A DNA stretch of 64,000 nt, taken from positions 372,001 to 436,000 of the forward strand of contig NZ_JAAKXW010000002.1 of the NCBI RefSeq assembly GCF_011752045.1, in the 5' to 3' direction. The position numbers and the translations under genes were made by a program. The notes beneath the pieces were generated by a model. The model was given only the letters and a program-made list of their open reading frames with translations. It was not told the DNA's origin and searched no databases. Below, one piece after another: positions 30,019-40,694 of this stretch. The stretch is from Microbacterium hydrocarbonoxydans. GTDB lineage: Bacteria > Actinomycetota > Actinomycetes > Actinomycetales > Microbacteriaceae. Numbering within the stretch: the stretch's first letter is position 1; every line of letters begins with the position of its first letter.

Positions 30019-30876
30019 TCAGCGCAGGACGAGGTGGACCTCGAAGGCCTCGGCGAGCTGCAAGATCTTGCGGGCGCGGCCGAGCCTCGGCAGGTCGCTG
30101 CCGTCGCGCACGATCCGGCCGCGGGCGTCGAAGTCCTCGAGGAACGAGTGCGCCCACTCGACATCCGTGCGCGTGGGGCTGATGACCTCGTTGACGACCG
30201 GCGTCTGATCCGGCGACAGGCAGAGCTTGCCTGTCATGCCCATCGACACCGTGATCGCGGACTGCTCGCGCAGGAGCGGGTGGCTGCTGCCGACCGTGGG
30301 CCCGTCGATCGGCCCGGGGAGCTCGCCGCAGCGGCTGGCGATCACGAGCCGCGCACGCGGATACGCCATGGCCTCCCTGTCGGCGGACATGCCGGTGTCA
30401 CGGCGGAAGTCGCCGCTGCCGAACGCCAGGCGGAACACGCCCTTGGCCCGGGCGATCTCGGTCGCGTTCTCGATGCCCATGGCGGATTCGACGAGAGCCA
30501 CCACGGGCACGCGGGCGCCGAGGCGGTTGTATGTGTCCATGACCTGGCCGCCGAGCTCGGTCTTGGCCAGCATCACGCCGCGCAGTCCGGGGGCGTCGCG
30601 CAGGGCCTCGAGATCGGCGTCCCAGTGCTCGCTGGTCGCGTCGTTGATGCGCACCCAGCCGCTGCCGCCACCGGAGAGCCAGTCGACGACTCCCTGCCGC
30701 GCCTCGTCCTTGCGGCTGGCGTCGACCGCGTCCTCGATGTCGAGCACGACGACGTCGGCGGCGGACGCGGCCGCGTCGTCGAAGGTCTCCGGCCTGGTCG
30801 CGGCGACGAGGAGCCAGGAGCGGGCCAGTTCGGGCGCGATCTCGCGCGGTGCTCGGGCGGGCAGAGGAGCGTTCAT
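30019..30876 (-). CDS. HpcH/HpaI or CitE-family CoA-ester lyase-like protein
   Basis: 285-residue TIM barrel of the citrate-lyase-beta family. Visible: LVAATRPETFDDA (substrate loop), VVLDIEDAVDASRKDEAR near 50 with acidic metal residues, WVRINDA, VMLAKTELGGQ, Glu in VALVESAMGIENA near 140, Asp in FGSGDFRRDTG and GMTGKLCLSPDQTPVVNEV. These match L-malyl-CoA/citramalyl-CoA-type lyases. Regulation by the tandem boxes points to a C2/C4 reaction such as glyoxylate with acetyl-CoA, or its reverse, but the substrate is not provable. First gene of an operon with the peroxiredoxin. Confidence 0.85.
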   Translation of the reverse strand: MNAPLPARAPREIAPELARSWLLVAATRPETFDDAAASAADVVVLDIEDAVDASRKDEARQGVVDWLSGGGSGWVRINDATSEHWDADLEALRDAPGLRGVMLAKTELGGQVMDTYNRLGARVPVVALVESAMGIENATEIARAKGVFRLAFGSGDFRRDTGMSADREAMAYPRARLVIASRCGELPGPIDGPTVGSSHPLLREQSAITVSMGMTGKLCLSPDQTPVVNEVISPTRTDVEWAHSFLEDFDARGRIVRDGSDLPRLGRARKILQLAEAFEVHLVLR

Positions 30877-30883
30877 GGGTGAT

Positions 30884-30925
30884 TTCCGTTCTGTGGAATC
30901 AGACTTCTACAGTTCGAAAATTGTA
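30884..30925 (-). promoter_or_regulatory. Promoter with tandem IclR-type boxes (citE-like gene, bcp)
   Basis: Boxes TTCCGTTCTGTGGAA (30884-30898) and TTCTACAGTTCGAAA (30905-30919), step 21 bp; minus-strand -10 TACAAT (30925-30920) abuts the right box. The -35 is poor. The left box starts eight bases from the start codon. Confidence 0.65.
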
Positions 30926-30952
30926 ACGCTCCGGGGATTGCGGCGCCAGCCC

Positions 30953-32152
30953 TCAGCGCGCGCCGGCGATCGCATCCCAGACGGCGGCGGACACCGCGCG
31001 CTTGGACCCCGATGCCGATCCGGCGGCCGCGCCGTCGCGCCCGAGGATGTGCACGGCGTTGTCGGCGCTCTCGAAGCCCCGATCCCAGCCGACCTCGTTG
31101 ACCACGAGGACGTCGACGCCCTTGCGCTGCTGCTTGCGGCGCGCGCGGGCGAACAGCTCCTCCTCATCCTCGGGGGTCTCCGCCGCGAAGCCGACGACGA
31201 GCTGACCCGGCCGGCGGGCGGCCACGAGGGCGGCGACGATGTCCTCGTTCTCCACGAGCTCGATCGGCGGGATGCCGCCACCCTCCTTCGTGAGCTTGCG
31301 GTCCGACACCGCCACCGGCCGGTAGTCGGCCACGGCCGCGGCCATCACGAGGACGTCGGCCTCAGCCGCGGCATCCTTCATCGCCGCCGACAGCTCCGCG
31401 GCGGAGCCGACCGGCACGACCCGGATCGACGGATGCTGCGCCGCGGAGAGCACGTCTGCGGAGATGTTCGCCGCGACCAGCACGACCTCCGCACCTCTGG
31501 CCGCCGCCTCCGCAGCGAGGGCAGCGCCCTGGCGTCCACTGGATCGGTTGCCGAGGTAGCGCACGGGGTCGATCGGCTCCCGGGTGCCGCCGGCCGAGAT
31601 CGCCACGGTCAGCCCGTCGAGGTCGCGCGGAGCGAGCAGCGCCACAGCGGCGTCGAAGATCTCCTCCGGTTCCGACATCCGCCCCAGGCCGCTGTCGCCG
31701 CCCGCGAGCTCGCCGTCGGCAGGGCCGACGATGTGCACGCCGCGCGCGCGGAGCGTGGCGATGTTCGCCTGAGTGGCCGGATGCCGCCACATCTCCGCGT
31801 GCATCGCCGGGGCGATGAGGACGGGCGCCTCGGTCGCCAGCAGCGTGGTGCCGAAGAGGTCGTCGGCGAGCCCCGCCGCCATCTTCGCGATCGAGTTCGC
31901 GGTGGCGGGGGCGACGACCACGAGATCGGCGTTCTGGCCGAGCGCCACGTGGCGCACCCTGGCGACGTCGTCGTGCACGCTCGTCGTGACGGGGTGGCGG
32001 CTGATCGCCTCCCAGGTGGGCAGGCCGACGAAGCGCAGCGCGTCCTCCGTCGGCACCACGGTCACATCGTGGCCCGCCTTGGTGAGCAGGCGCACGAGGT
32101 GCACGGTCTTGTAGGCGGCGATGCCGCCGGTGACGGAGACGACGATGTTCAC
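30953..32152 (-). CDS. coaBC: Phosphopantothenoylcysteine decarboxylase/phosphopantothenate-cysteine ligase
   Basis: Bifunctional enzyme of coenzyme A synthesis (EC 6.3.2.5, 4.1.1.36), 399 residues. The CoaC flavoprotein half (1-185) shows VTGGIAAYKTVHLVRLL, SRHPVTTSVHDD with active His, the PATANSIAKMAAGLADDL segment, and APAMHAEMW. The CoaB half shows ISAGGTREPIDPVRYLGNRSSG (parts), AAAVADYRP, KLTKEGG and the late FAAETPEDEEELFARARRK. GTG 32152 is the start where the family begins; the open frame continues upstream through a tandem repeat. A housekeeping gene with no link to the regulon seen. Confidence 0.95.
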   Translation of the reverse strand: MNIVVSVTGGIAAYKTVHLVRLLTKAGHDVTVVPTEDALRFVGLPTWEAISRHPVTTSVHDDVARVRHVALGQNADLVVVAPATANSIAKMAAGLADDLFGTTLLATEAPVLIAPAMHAEMWRHPATQANIATLRARGVHIVGPADGELAGGDSGLGRMSEPEEIFDAAVALLAPRDLDGLTVAISAGGTREPIDPVRYLGNRSSGRQGAALAAEAAARGAEVVLVAANISADVLSAAQHPSIRVVPVGSAAELSAAMKDAAAEADVLVMAAAVADYRPVAVSDRKLTKEGGGIPPIELVENEDIVAALVAARRPGQLVVGFAAETPEDEEELFARARRKQQRKGVDVLVVNEVGWDRGFESADNAVHILGRDGAAAGSASGSKRAVSAAVWDAIAGAR

Positions 32153-32233
32153 GGTTCGATTCTGCCCCAGCATCCGGTGCCGCGGGCGCGCGGGCCGCAG
32201 CAGCATCCGCTCCCGCCGCCACGCCCCGAACCC

Positions 32234-32423
32234 TGCATCCCCAACCACGTGCGCGGAATCGCCGCCCCCACCCGCGAAACCCGACAACGACGCGCACCCG
32301 GATGCCGCCACCCAGAGCCCGGACCCCCGCATCCCCCAACCACGTGCGCGGAATCGCCGCCACCACCCGCGAAACCCGACAACGACGCGCACCCGGATCC
32401 CGCCATCCAGAGCCCGAACCCCG
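32234..32423. repeat. 95-bp tandem repeat, two copies
   Basis: Two adjacent copies of a GC-rich unit (period 95; CAACCACGTGCGCGG at 32242 and again at 32337) with a few mismatches and a partial third copy at the left. It fills most of the gap 32153-32483 between divergent coaBC and the NRDE gene. No other element is visible there except the -10 of the NRDE gene at 32471. Confidence 0.8.
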
Positions 32424-32483
32424 GGACGCACGCGCCGGCCCGGACCGAGCTGTCACTCGCGGGCACGACCTAGACTGACGACC

Positions 32484-33185
32484 GTGTGCACGGTCGTGAT
32501 CGATGTCGATGGGTCGGACGCGGCGCGGCTGCTCGCCGTGCGCGATGAGGACCCGCTGCGCGAGTGGGATGCGCTCGGCGCCTGGTGGCCCGAGCAGTAC
32601 CCCGGAGTGTCCGGCATCCGGGATCGGCGCGCCGGCGGCGCCTGGCTCGCGGTGAATCCGGCGGAGCGGCGCCTCGCGGTGCTGCTGAACCGCGCCGACG
32701 TCGTGGACCTGCCGGAGGAACTCGCTCTCTCCCGCGGCTCGCTCGCACTGGAGTCGGTCAGCGGCCGCTCCCCCGCAGCGCCGCTCTCGATGCACGGCTT
32801 CAACCTTCTCGAGGTGGGCGCCGAGGGGGCACGGGTGCTCAGCTGGGACGGTGCACTCCTGCGTGAGACGGCCGTGGACGCGGGGACGCACATGATCGCG
32901 CACGACGACCTCGACGACCCCGGCACCCCGCGCATCGCGGCCTGGCTGCCCGAGTTCCGCGCGCTCGACCCTGCCGCGGCGAGCGCCGACTGGCCGGCGG
33001 AGTGGATCGCCGTGCTGGCGGCATCCGCCCGCCTCTCCCCTGAGGACGACAGGGCGATCATCCGCGACAACCGCCCCCACGGCTACCCCACCCAATCATT
33101 GCTGTACTGCACCGCCGCCGTGACCGCGACGGGAGTCGACGTCGACTATCACGCCCTGCCTGCACCGGCGCACTGGGCCGACTGA
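32484..33185 (+). CDS. NRDE/TANGO2-family protein
   Basis: 233-residue protein whose second residue is Cys: VCTVVIDVDG at the start matches the M-C-T/I pattern of the NRDE (TANGO2) family, whose N-terminal Cys suggests an Ntn-hydrolase-like fold. RDEDPLREWDALGAWW is the family's NRDE segment in changed form (R-D-E), and PGVSGIRDRRAGGAWLAVN follows. This second-position Cys decides for GTG 32484. TAGACT at 32471-32476 lies seven bases upstream, a leaderless arrangement. Biochemical role unknown. Confidence 0.82.
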   Translation: MCTVVIDVDGSDAARLLAVRDEDPLREWDALGAWWPEQYPGVSGIRDRRAGGAWLAVNPAERRLAVLLNRADVVDLPEELALSRGSLALESVSGRSPAAPLSMHGFNLLEVGAEGARVLSWDGALLRETAVDAGTHMIAHDDLDDPGTPRIAAWLPEFRALDPAAASADWPAEWIAVLAASARLSPEDDRAIIRDNRPHGYPTQSLLYCTAAVTATGVDVDYHALPAPAHWAD

Positions 33186-33209
33186 TTCCGGCCCTCTACA
33201 GCGAAACCC

Positions 33210-33275
33210 TTGACGGCGCGCCCGACTTCGACGTACTCTTTCCATAGTTCAAAACATTAGTTCCGGATTATGGAA
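33210..33275 (+). promoter_or_regulatory. Promoter with tandem IclR-type boxes (52-aa gene)
   Basis: TTGACG (33210-33215), 18-base spacer, TACTCT (33234-33239), then boxes TTCCATAGTTCAAAA (33240-33254) and TTCCGGATTATGGAA (33261-33275), step 21 bp. The best preserved plus-strand example of the regulon architecture. Confidence 0.72.
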
Positions 33276-33314
33276 TCTAGAACGACTGAACGTCCGAGGA
33301 GAGAGGTGACCGTC

Positions 33315-33473
33315 ATGAACCGCCATGAGACGACCAAGGCCCCCGCTGCGAACCGCACGGTCCGCGAGCAGCCGATCGTCAACATCGATCCCGATTTCTA
33401 CATCCCCGCCGGCGGCGAGCGCGGCAACAGCTACCTCCGCGCGATGCGCATCCTCTTCCCCAAGGCCTCCTGA
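33315..33473 (+). CDS. Small protein of unknown function under regulon control
   Basis: 52-residue protein. The polar N-terminus (HETTKAPAANRTVREQ) looks disordered; the C-terminal half IVNIDPDFYIPAGG and YLRAMRILFPKA is more ordered-looking and may form a short strand plus an amphipathic helix. No Cys, no membrane segment, no signal peptide. AGAGG lies eight bases before ATG 33315 and a strong regulon promoter with two boxes stands 40 bases upstream, followed by a small hairpin (33488-33506), so a monocistronic mRNA is likely. I do not recognise the family. Context suggests a role with purine/urate catabolism, possibly with xanthine dehydrogenase encoded next to it. Confidence 0.75.
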   Translation: MNRHETTKAPAANRTVREQPIVNIDPDFYIPAGGERGNSYLRAMRILFPKAS

Positions 33474-33487
33474 CGTCGAGCCCGCGA

Positions 33488-33506
33488 CGGGCGCAGGGAA
33501 CGCCCG
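33488..33506 (+). terminator. Small hairpin after the 52-aa gene
   Basis: CGGGCG-CAGGGAA-CGCCCG, 14 bases after the stop codon and before the convergent xdhC stop. Modest stem, so terminator function is tentative. Confidence 0.4.
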
Positions 33507-33527
33507 CGCACGCGGCGGCCCCTGGCC

Positions 33528-34382
33528 TCACTCCTGAGCAGGCGCCGCAGGCGCCGACTCCACCACCGCGGCCTCGTCGATGAGCTGCAGCAGCCGGGCG
33601 GCGACGCTGACGGCGATCACGGCCGGCTGCTTGCCCGCGACCTCGGGGATGCCGATCGGCGTGGTCACCCGCGCCAGGGCGTCCTCCCCGTGACCGAGCT
33701 CGCCGAGCTTCTTGCGGAAGCGCGCCCACTTCGACGCCGAGCCGATGAGCCCGATCGAGGCCAGCCCCGGGGTGCGCAGCGACATGTCGACGATCGCGAG
33801 ATCCTCGACGTGGTCGTGGGTCATCACCAGCACGTGCGATCCGGCGGGCAGCCCCGCCAGGGCCGCCTCCGGCACCGGCGCATGCGTGATGTGCATCCGC
33901 GCCACGGCGTCGGCGAAGACGCCGGACCGTCCCGGAACCCCGATCCGCTCGGCGGTCAGCATCTCCGGCCGCGAGTCGATGAGGTGCAGGTCGACCTCGT
34001 GCCGGGCGAGGATGCGCGCGAGCTCCAGTCCGACGTGACCGATGCCGAACACGGCGATGCCCGGGGTCACTCGCATGGGCTCCAGCATCATCGTGACCTC
34101 TCCTCCGCAGCACTGCACCCCGTACTCCGTCACCGCCTTGTCGCTGAGCGTCAGGGTCAGCAGCTCCGGTTCCGCCGCGCCCTCGGCGAGCATCGCCCGC
34201 GCGCGCTCGACGGCGGTCGCCTCGAGGTTCCCTCCCCCGACGGTTCCGAACACCGTGTCCGGGGCGACAACCATCTTCGCGCCGCCGTTGCGCGGAGCGT
34301 GCCCGCGAACCAGCGCGAGCGTCACCACCACTGCGGGGGTGCGCGCCGCGCGCAGGTCCTGCAGGGCGTCGAGCCAGTCCAT
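33528..34382 (-). CDS. xdhC: XdhC-family molybdenum cofactor insertion protein
   Basis: Chaperone that sulfurates or delivers the molybdenum cofactor to xanthine dehydrogenase; 284 residues. N-terminal XdhC/CoxI domain with VRGHAPRNGGAKMVV and GTVGGGNLEA, the conserved EYGVQCCGGEVTMML with the family's CGG, then a Rossmann-like C-terminal domain (AVFGIGHVGLELARILA, THDHVEDL). Third gene of the xdhABC set, 26 bases after xdhB. Confidence 0.93.
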   Translation of the reverse strand: MDWLDALQDLRAARTPAVVVTLALVRGHAPRNGGAKMVVAPDTVFGTVGGGNLEATAVERARAMLAEGAAEPELLTLTLSDKAVTEYGVQCCGGEVTMMLEPMRVTPGIAVFGIGHVGLELARILARHEVDLHLIDSRPEMLTAERIGVPGRSGVFADAVARMHITHAPVPEAALAGLPAGSHVLVMTHDHVEDLAIVDMSLRTPGLASIGLIGSASKWARFRKKLGELGHGEDALARVTTPIGIPEVAGKQPAVIAVSVAARLLQLIDEAAVVESAPAAPAQE

Positions 34383-34408
34383 GACCGTGCCTCTCGGACT
34401 GCGCCGGT

Positions 34409-36792
<2,384 letters not shown>

Positions 36793-36796
<4 letters not shown>

Positions 36797-38295
36797 GCCG
36801 GCACCTCCTTCGAGTCGATGCTGCTCTTGTGATCAGGCGCGAGTGTCGAGCTGTACAGCTTCAGCAGTGCGGTGTTGAGCATGAGCGCGCGGTAGCCGGC
36901 GCTCGCCCGGTGGTCGGACATCGGGGTGCCCTCGGACCCGAGGATCTCGGACGCGGCGCGCACTGTCGCGATGTCCCAGGGCCTGCCGACGAGGGCCTCC
37001 TCGGTCGCGGAGGCCCTCAAAGGTGTGGCGGCGACGCCGCCGAGGCCGATCTTCGCCGCGGTCACGACGCCGCCCTCGATGTCGAGGGCGAACGCCACAG
37101 CGACGCTGGAGATGTCGTCGAAGCGGCGCTTCGCGATCTTGTGGAAGGCGGTCACCTTCGCCAGCGGCAGCGGGATGCGGATGGCGCGGATGAGCTCCTC
37201 GGGTCGGCGCACGGTCTGCCGGTAGCCGGTGAAGTACTCGGCCAGGTCGACCTCGCGCTCGACGAGACCGCTGCCGGATGCCGGCGCCGAGGCCAGCACG
37301 AGCTTCGCGCCGAGCGCGAGCAGGGCGGGCGGGGTGTCGCCGATCGGAGAGCCGGTGCCGAGGTTGCCGCCGAAGGTGCCGCGGTTGCGGATCAGCCGGG
37401 ACGCGAACTGCGGGAACAGCTGGGCGAGCAGCGGCACCGTGCCGTCGAGGCGCTTCTCCACCTCGGACAGCGAGAGGGCCGCGCCGATCTCGATCTCCTG
37501 ATCCGAGACGCGCAGGGTGCGCAGCTCCTCGAGCTGCTCGATCGCGACGACGAGCGGAGCCCGGCGACCGCGGATGTTCACCTCGACGCCCCAGTCGGTG
37601 GAACCCGCGACGAGCAGGGCCTCCGGCTCGTCGCGCAGCAGGCGCAGCGTCTCGTCGAGGGTCGCCGGGCGGAGGAATCGGGCCCCGCCGACCTCGGCAT
37701 CCGTCGGCACCGGCACCGGCGCGGGCTCCGCGAGGCGCTGCTGCAGCGGGTCGTCGGCCGCCGACTCGCCGAGCGTGTAGGCGGCGTCGCGGATCGGCCG
37801 GTAGCCGGTGCAGCGGCAGAGGTTGCCGCTGAGGGCGTGCAGGTCGAACCCGTTCGGGCCGTGCTCGGCATCGTGGACAGGGCAGTCCTCGCCGTCGCCC
37901 GCCGGGGCCTTCCGGTCCTCGCGATAGAACTCGCCGGCCATGCTGCAGGCGAAGCCCGGGGTGCAGTATCCGCACTGCGACCCGCCGGCCTCTGCCAGCT
38001 TCTCCTGCACCGGGTGCAGGGCCTCGGGGCTGCCGAGCCCCTCCGCGGTGACGATCTCCTGTCCGTTCAGCGCATAGACCGGGACGAGGCAGGCGTTCAC
38101 CGGGGTCCAGGCGGTGCCGCCGTCCGGCGTCGGCGTCGCGAGGAGCATGGCGCACGCGCCGCACTCCCCCTCCGCGCAGCCTTCCTTGCTGCCGGAGAGA
38201 CCGACGTCCCGCAGCCAGTCGAGCGCTGTCGCATGGGCGGCGGTGCCCGCGAGGGGCCGGCGCTGACCGTTGACGTTGACGGCGATGTCGTTCAT
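36793..38295 (-). CDS. xdhA: Xanthine dehydrogenase, FeS/FAD subunit
   Basis: Electron-transfer subunit of 500 residues. Plant-type [2Fe-2S] cluster: CAEGECGACAMLL near 40 and a further Cys; second helical [2Fe-2S] domain with CGYCTPGFACSM and CRCTGYRPIRDAA at about 105-170. The FAD domain follows (LLVAGSTDWGVEV near 230, LIRNRGTFGGNLGTGSPIGDTPP in parts) and the CO_deh_flav C-terminal domain. Starts the xdhABC group, 62 bp behind the AzgA-type permease without a visible promoter or box, so it is probably in the guaD-permease operon. Confidence 0.95.
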
Positions 38296-38357
38296 GGAGG
38301 TCTCCCGAGTGAAGTGAGTCTATGCCTGTGCGGCGGCGGAGGGGAGGGATTCTTCGG

Positions 38358-39872
38358 CTACCCGGCGAGCAGCTGCTCGATGGGCCCGCGGACGAAGTAG
38401 AGCGTGAAGCCGACCGCCACGATCCACATCAGCCAGTGCACCTTGCGGGCCCGGCCGGAGAGCGCGTTCACCAGGGTCCAGGCGATGAAGCCGACGCCGA
38501 TGCCGTTGGCGATCGAATAGGTCAGCGGCATCGTGACGATGGTGAGGAAGGCGGGCAGCGCGACGGCGAAGTTGGAGAACTTGATCTCCTTGATCTGCGC
38601 CATCATCATCGCGCCGACGACGACGAGAGCCGCCGAGCCGACCTCGATGGGCACCACGAGCGTGAGCGGCGTGAAGAACATCGAGAGCAGGAAGAGGATG
38701 CCGACGACGACCGAGGCGAGTCCGGTGCGGGCGCCCTCGCCGATGCCGGAGGCGCTGTCGACGTAGACCGTGTTCGAGGAGGTCGAGGTCATGCCGCCGG
38801 CGACGGCGCCGAAGCCTTCGACGACGAACGCCGAGCGCAGCCGCGGGAACATGCCGTCCTTGTAGGCGAGCCCGGCGTTCTTCGCGAGGCCGGTCATGGT
38901 GCCCATCGCGTCGAAGAAGTTCGAGAACACCAGGGTGAAGACGAGCATGGTGGCGGCGAGGGCGCCGATGCGGCTGAACGAGCCGAACAGGTCGAACTGG
39001 CCGATCAGGCCGAAGTCGGGGATCGTGACGAAGGACGTCGGGATCTCCGGGATCGTCATGTGCCAGCCTTTCGGGTCCTCGAAGCTCGGGCCGAGCTTGA
39101 GGAACGCCTGCGCGACGATCGCGATCACGGTCGAGGCGACGATGCCGATGAGGATGCCGCCGGGCACCTTCCGCGCGACGAGCACGCCGATGATGAGGAG
39201 CCCGAGCAGGAAGATCAGGGTCGGCACCGAGGTGATCGAGCCGCCGTCGCCGAGCTGCACGGGCGGGCCGCCCGGCGTGCGGTTGACGAAGCCCGAGTCC
39301 ACGAAGCCGATGAAGGCGATGAAGAGGCCGATGCCGACGGTGATCGCCGCCTTGAGCGGCTGCGGCACGGCGTTGAAGATGGCGGTCCGGATGCCGGTGG
39401 CTCCGAAGAGCACGATGAGCACGCCGTTGATGACCACGAGGCCCATCGCCTCGGCCCAGGTGACCTGGCCGACGACGGAGACGGCGAGGAAGGAGTTGAT
39501 GCCGAGGCCTGCGGCCAGGGCGAACGGCAGCCGCGCGACCAGGCCGAACAGGATGGTCATGACGCCGGCGGTGAGGCCGGTGGCCGCGCCGATCTGCACC
39601 CCGTTGAGCTCGGTGCCGGCGACGTCGGCGACGCCGCCGAGGATCAGCGGGTTGAGGATGACGATGTAGGCCATGGTCACGAAGGTGACGATGCCGCCGC
39701 GGATCTCACGGGCGACGGTCGAGCCGCGCTGCGTGATCTCGAAGAAGCGGTCGAGCGCGTTCCTGGGCTCGGCGTCGACGGTGGTGGTCGCGCCGGTGGG
39801 CAGCGGCGGATGCTCCGCCGGCCGGACTGCTTCGCCCTCGGACTCCTCGGGCAGGGAAACGGATGAAGACAT
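38358..39872 (-). CDS. AzgA/PbuG-type hypoxanthine/guanine permease
   Basis: Purine symporter of 504 residues from the AzgA branch of NCS2. The soluble N-terminus (about 50 residues) is followed by FFEITQRGSTVAREIRGG and 12-14 hydrophobic helices. Branch-typical segments: AGLGINSFLAVSVV, FSNFFDAMGTMTGLAKNAG (substrate motif) and TSTSSNTVYVDSASGIGEGARTG in parts. It lies between guanine deaminase and xdhA on the same strand. GGAG precedes MSSSVSLP. Guanine/hypoxanthine uptake fits both neighbours. Confidence 0.92.
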   Translation of the reverse strand: MSSSVSLPEESEGEAVRPAEHPPLPTGATTTVDAEPRNALDRFFEITQRGSTVAREIRGGIVTFVTMAYIVILNPLILGGVADVAGTELNGVQIGAATGLTAGVMTILFGLVARLPFALAAGLGINSFLAVSVVGQVTWAEAMGLVVINGVLIVLFGATGIRTAIFNAVPQPLKAAITVGIGLFIAFIGFVDSGFVNRTPGGPPVQLGDGGSITSVPTLIFLLGLLIIGVLVARKVPGGILIGIVASTVIAIVAQAFLKLGPSFEDPKGWHMTIPEIPTSFVTIPDFGLIGQFDLFGSFSRIGALAATMLVFTLVFSNFFDAMGTMTGLAKNAGLAYKDGMFPRLRSAFVVEGFGAVAGGMTSTSSNTVYVDSASGIGEGARTGLASVVVGILFLLSMFFTPLTLVVPIEVGSAALVVVGAMMMAQIKEIKFSNFAVALPAFLTIVTMPLTYSIANGIGVGFIAWTLVNALSGRARKVHWLMWIVAVGFTLYFVRGPIEQLLAG

Positions 39873-39898
39873 CTTCGGCTCCAGTACGTTCAGTCGGG

Positions 39899-40411
39899 TC
39901 AGTAATCGATGCGAGTGGCGGTGGTGCTCCACTCGGTGAAGGGGGCGACGCGCTGCGCCGGAGGCAGCGTCTCCTGGGTGACCGGCATGATCGCCCGGTC
40001 CTCCTCGCCTCCTTCGAAGTAGCGGTAGAAGACCGCGTCGTCGAATCCGGCATCCGCTGCGTCGTCGCGGTTCGCGGCGAAGTACACGCGGTCGATCCGC
40101 GCCCACAGCGATGTCGCCAGGCACATCGGGCACGGTTCGCAGCTCGTGTAGAGCACCGCGCCTGTGAGGTCGAACGTCCCCAGTCCCTGGCAGGCGTTCC
40201 GGATGGCCGTGACCTCGGCGTGCGCCGAGGGGTCGAGGTTCGCGGTGACGCGGTTGACGCCTTCGAAGACGCGTCCGTCCGCGGACACGACGATGGCCCC
40301 GAACGGACCGCCGGCGTTGCGGACGTTGTCCGTTGCGAGGGCGACGGCGCGGGCGAGATACTCGACGGGAGTCGGCTGCGGCCCGTCAGCGGGCACGTCG
40401 ATACGGTTCAT
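39899..40411 (-). CDS. guaD: Guanine deaminase (CDA-fold)
   Basis: Deaminates guanine to xanthine (EC 3.5.4.3), zinc enzyme of the cytidine-deaminase fold; 170 residues. Zinc site HAEVTAIRNACQ near 65 and CEPCPMCLAT near 95; GGPFGAIVV and the aromatic-rich C-terminus (DAVFYRYFEGG) fit GuaD rather than TadA. The C-terminal segment is known to swap between subunits in GuaD. Start MNRIDVPA; the longer frame runs into the moaA promoter. First gene of the operon with the permease and xdhABC. Confidence 0.85.
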   Translation of the reverse strand: MNRIDVPADGPQPTPVEYLARAVALATDNVRNAGGPFGAIVVSADGRVFEGVNRVTANLDPSAHAEVTAIRNACQGLGTFDLTGAVLYTSCEPCPMCLATSLWARIDRVYFAANRDDAADAGFDDAVFYRYFEGGEEDRAIMPVTQETLPPAQRVAPFTEWSTTATRIDY

Positions 40412-40574
40412 GCGGAAAGCTTCCTTGCTGTCGTCGCAGTGATACGGCTTATCGGGTCGGGCCAGGATCGGGCCGCTTCCACGAGATATACGTCGAACCG
40501 CTAGGTTGTGCTTTTTCCGCCCGACGACCTCTGTTGAGGCCCGAGCTGGGTTCGACTGTAACAGCCGCATCCGC

Positions 40575-40618
40575 AAAGGTCCACACAATCTTCGGAACTG
40601 GTTTTCCACATCGTGGTA
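40575..40618. promoter_or_regulatory. Tandem IclR-type boxes between guaD and moaA
   Basis: Boxes ACACAATCTTCGGAA (40583-40597) and TTCCACATCGTGGTA (40604-40618), step 21 bp. On the plus strand TTCGAC (40551-40556), 18 bases, AAAGGT (40575-40580) gives the same promoter-box geometry as the 52-aa gene, toward moaA. Toward guaD no good promoter is visible. The site may serve both directions. Confidence 0.5.
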
Positions 40619-40694
40619 TGGAAACGTGACCTTACCGGCTGTGCCGATTCCGGTGCGACGGTGTACCGTTGCCCCGTCGAAAGGGGGTGGGAGC

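Noticed and set aside
32480..32866. Several Pro/Arg-rich frames near the 95-bp repeat and NRDE gene
   Set aside because: They follow repeat units or shadow the NRDE frame and have no start signals.
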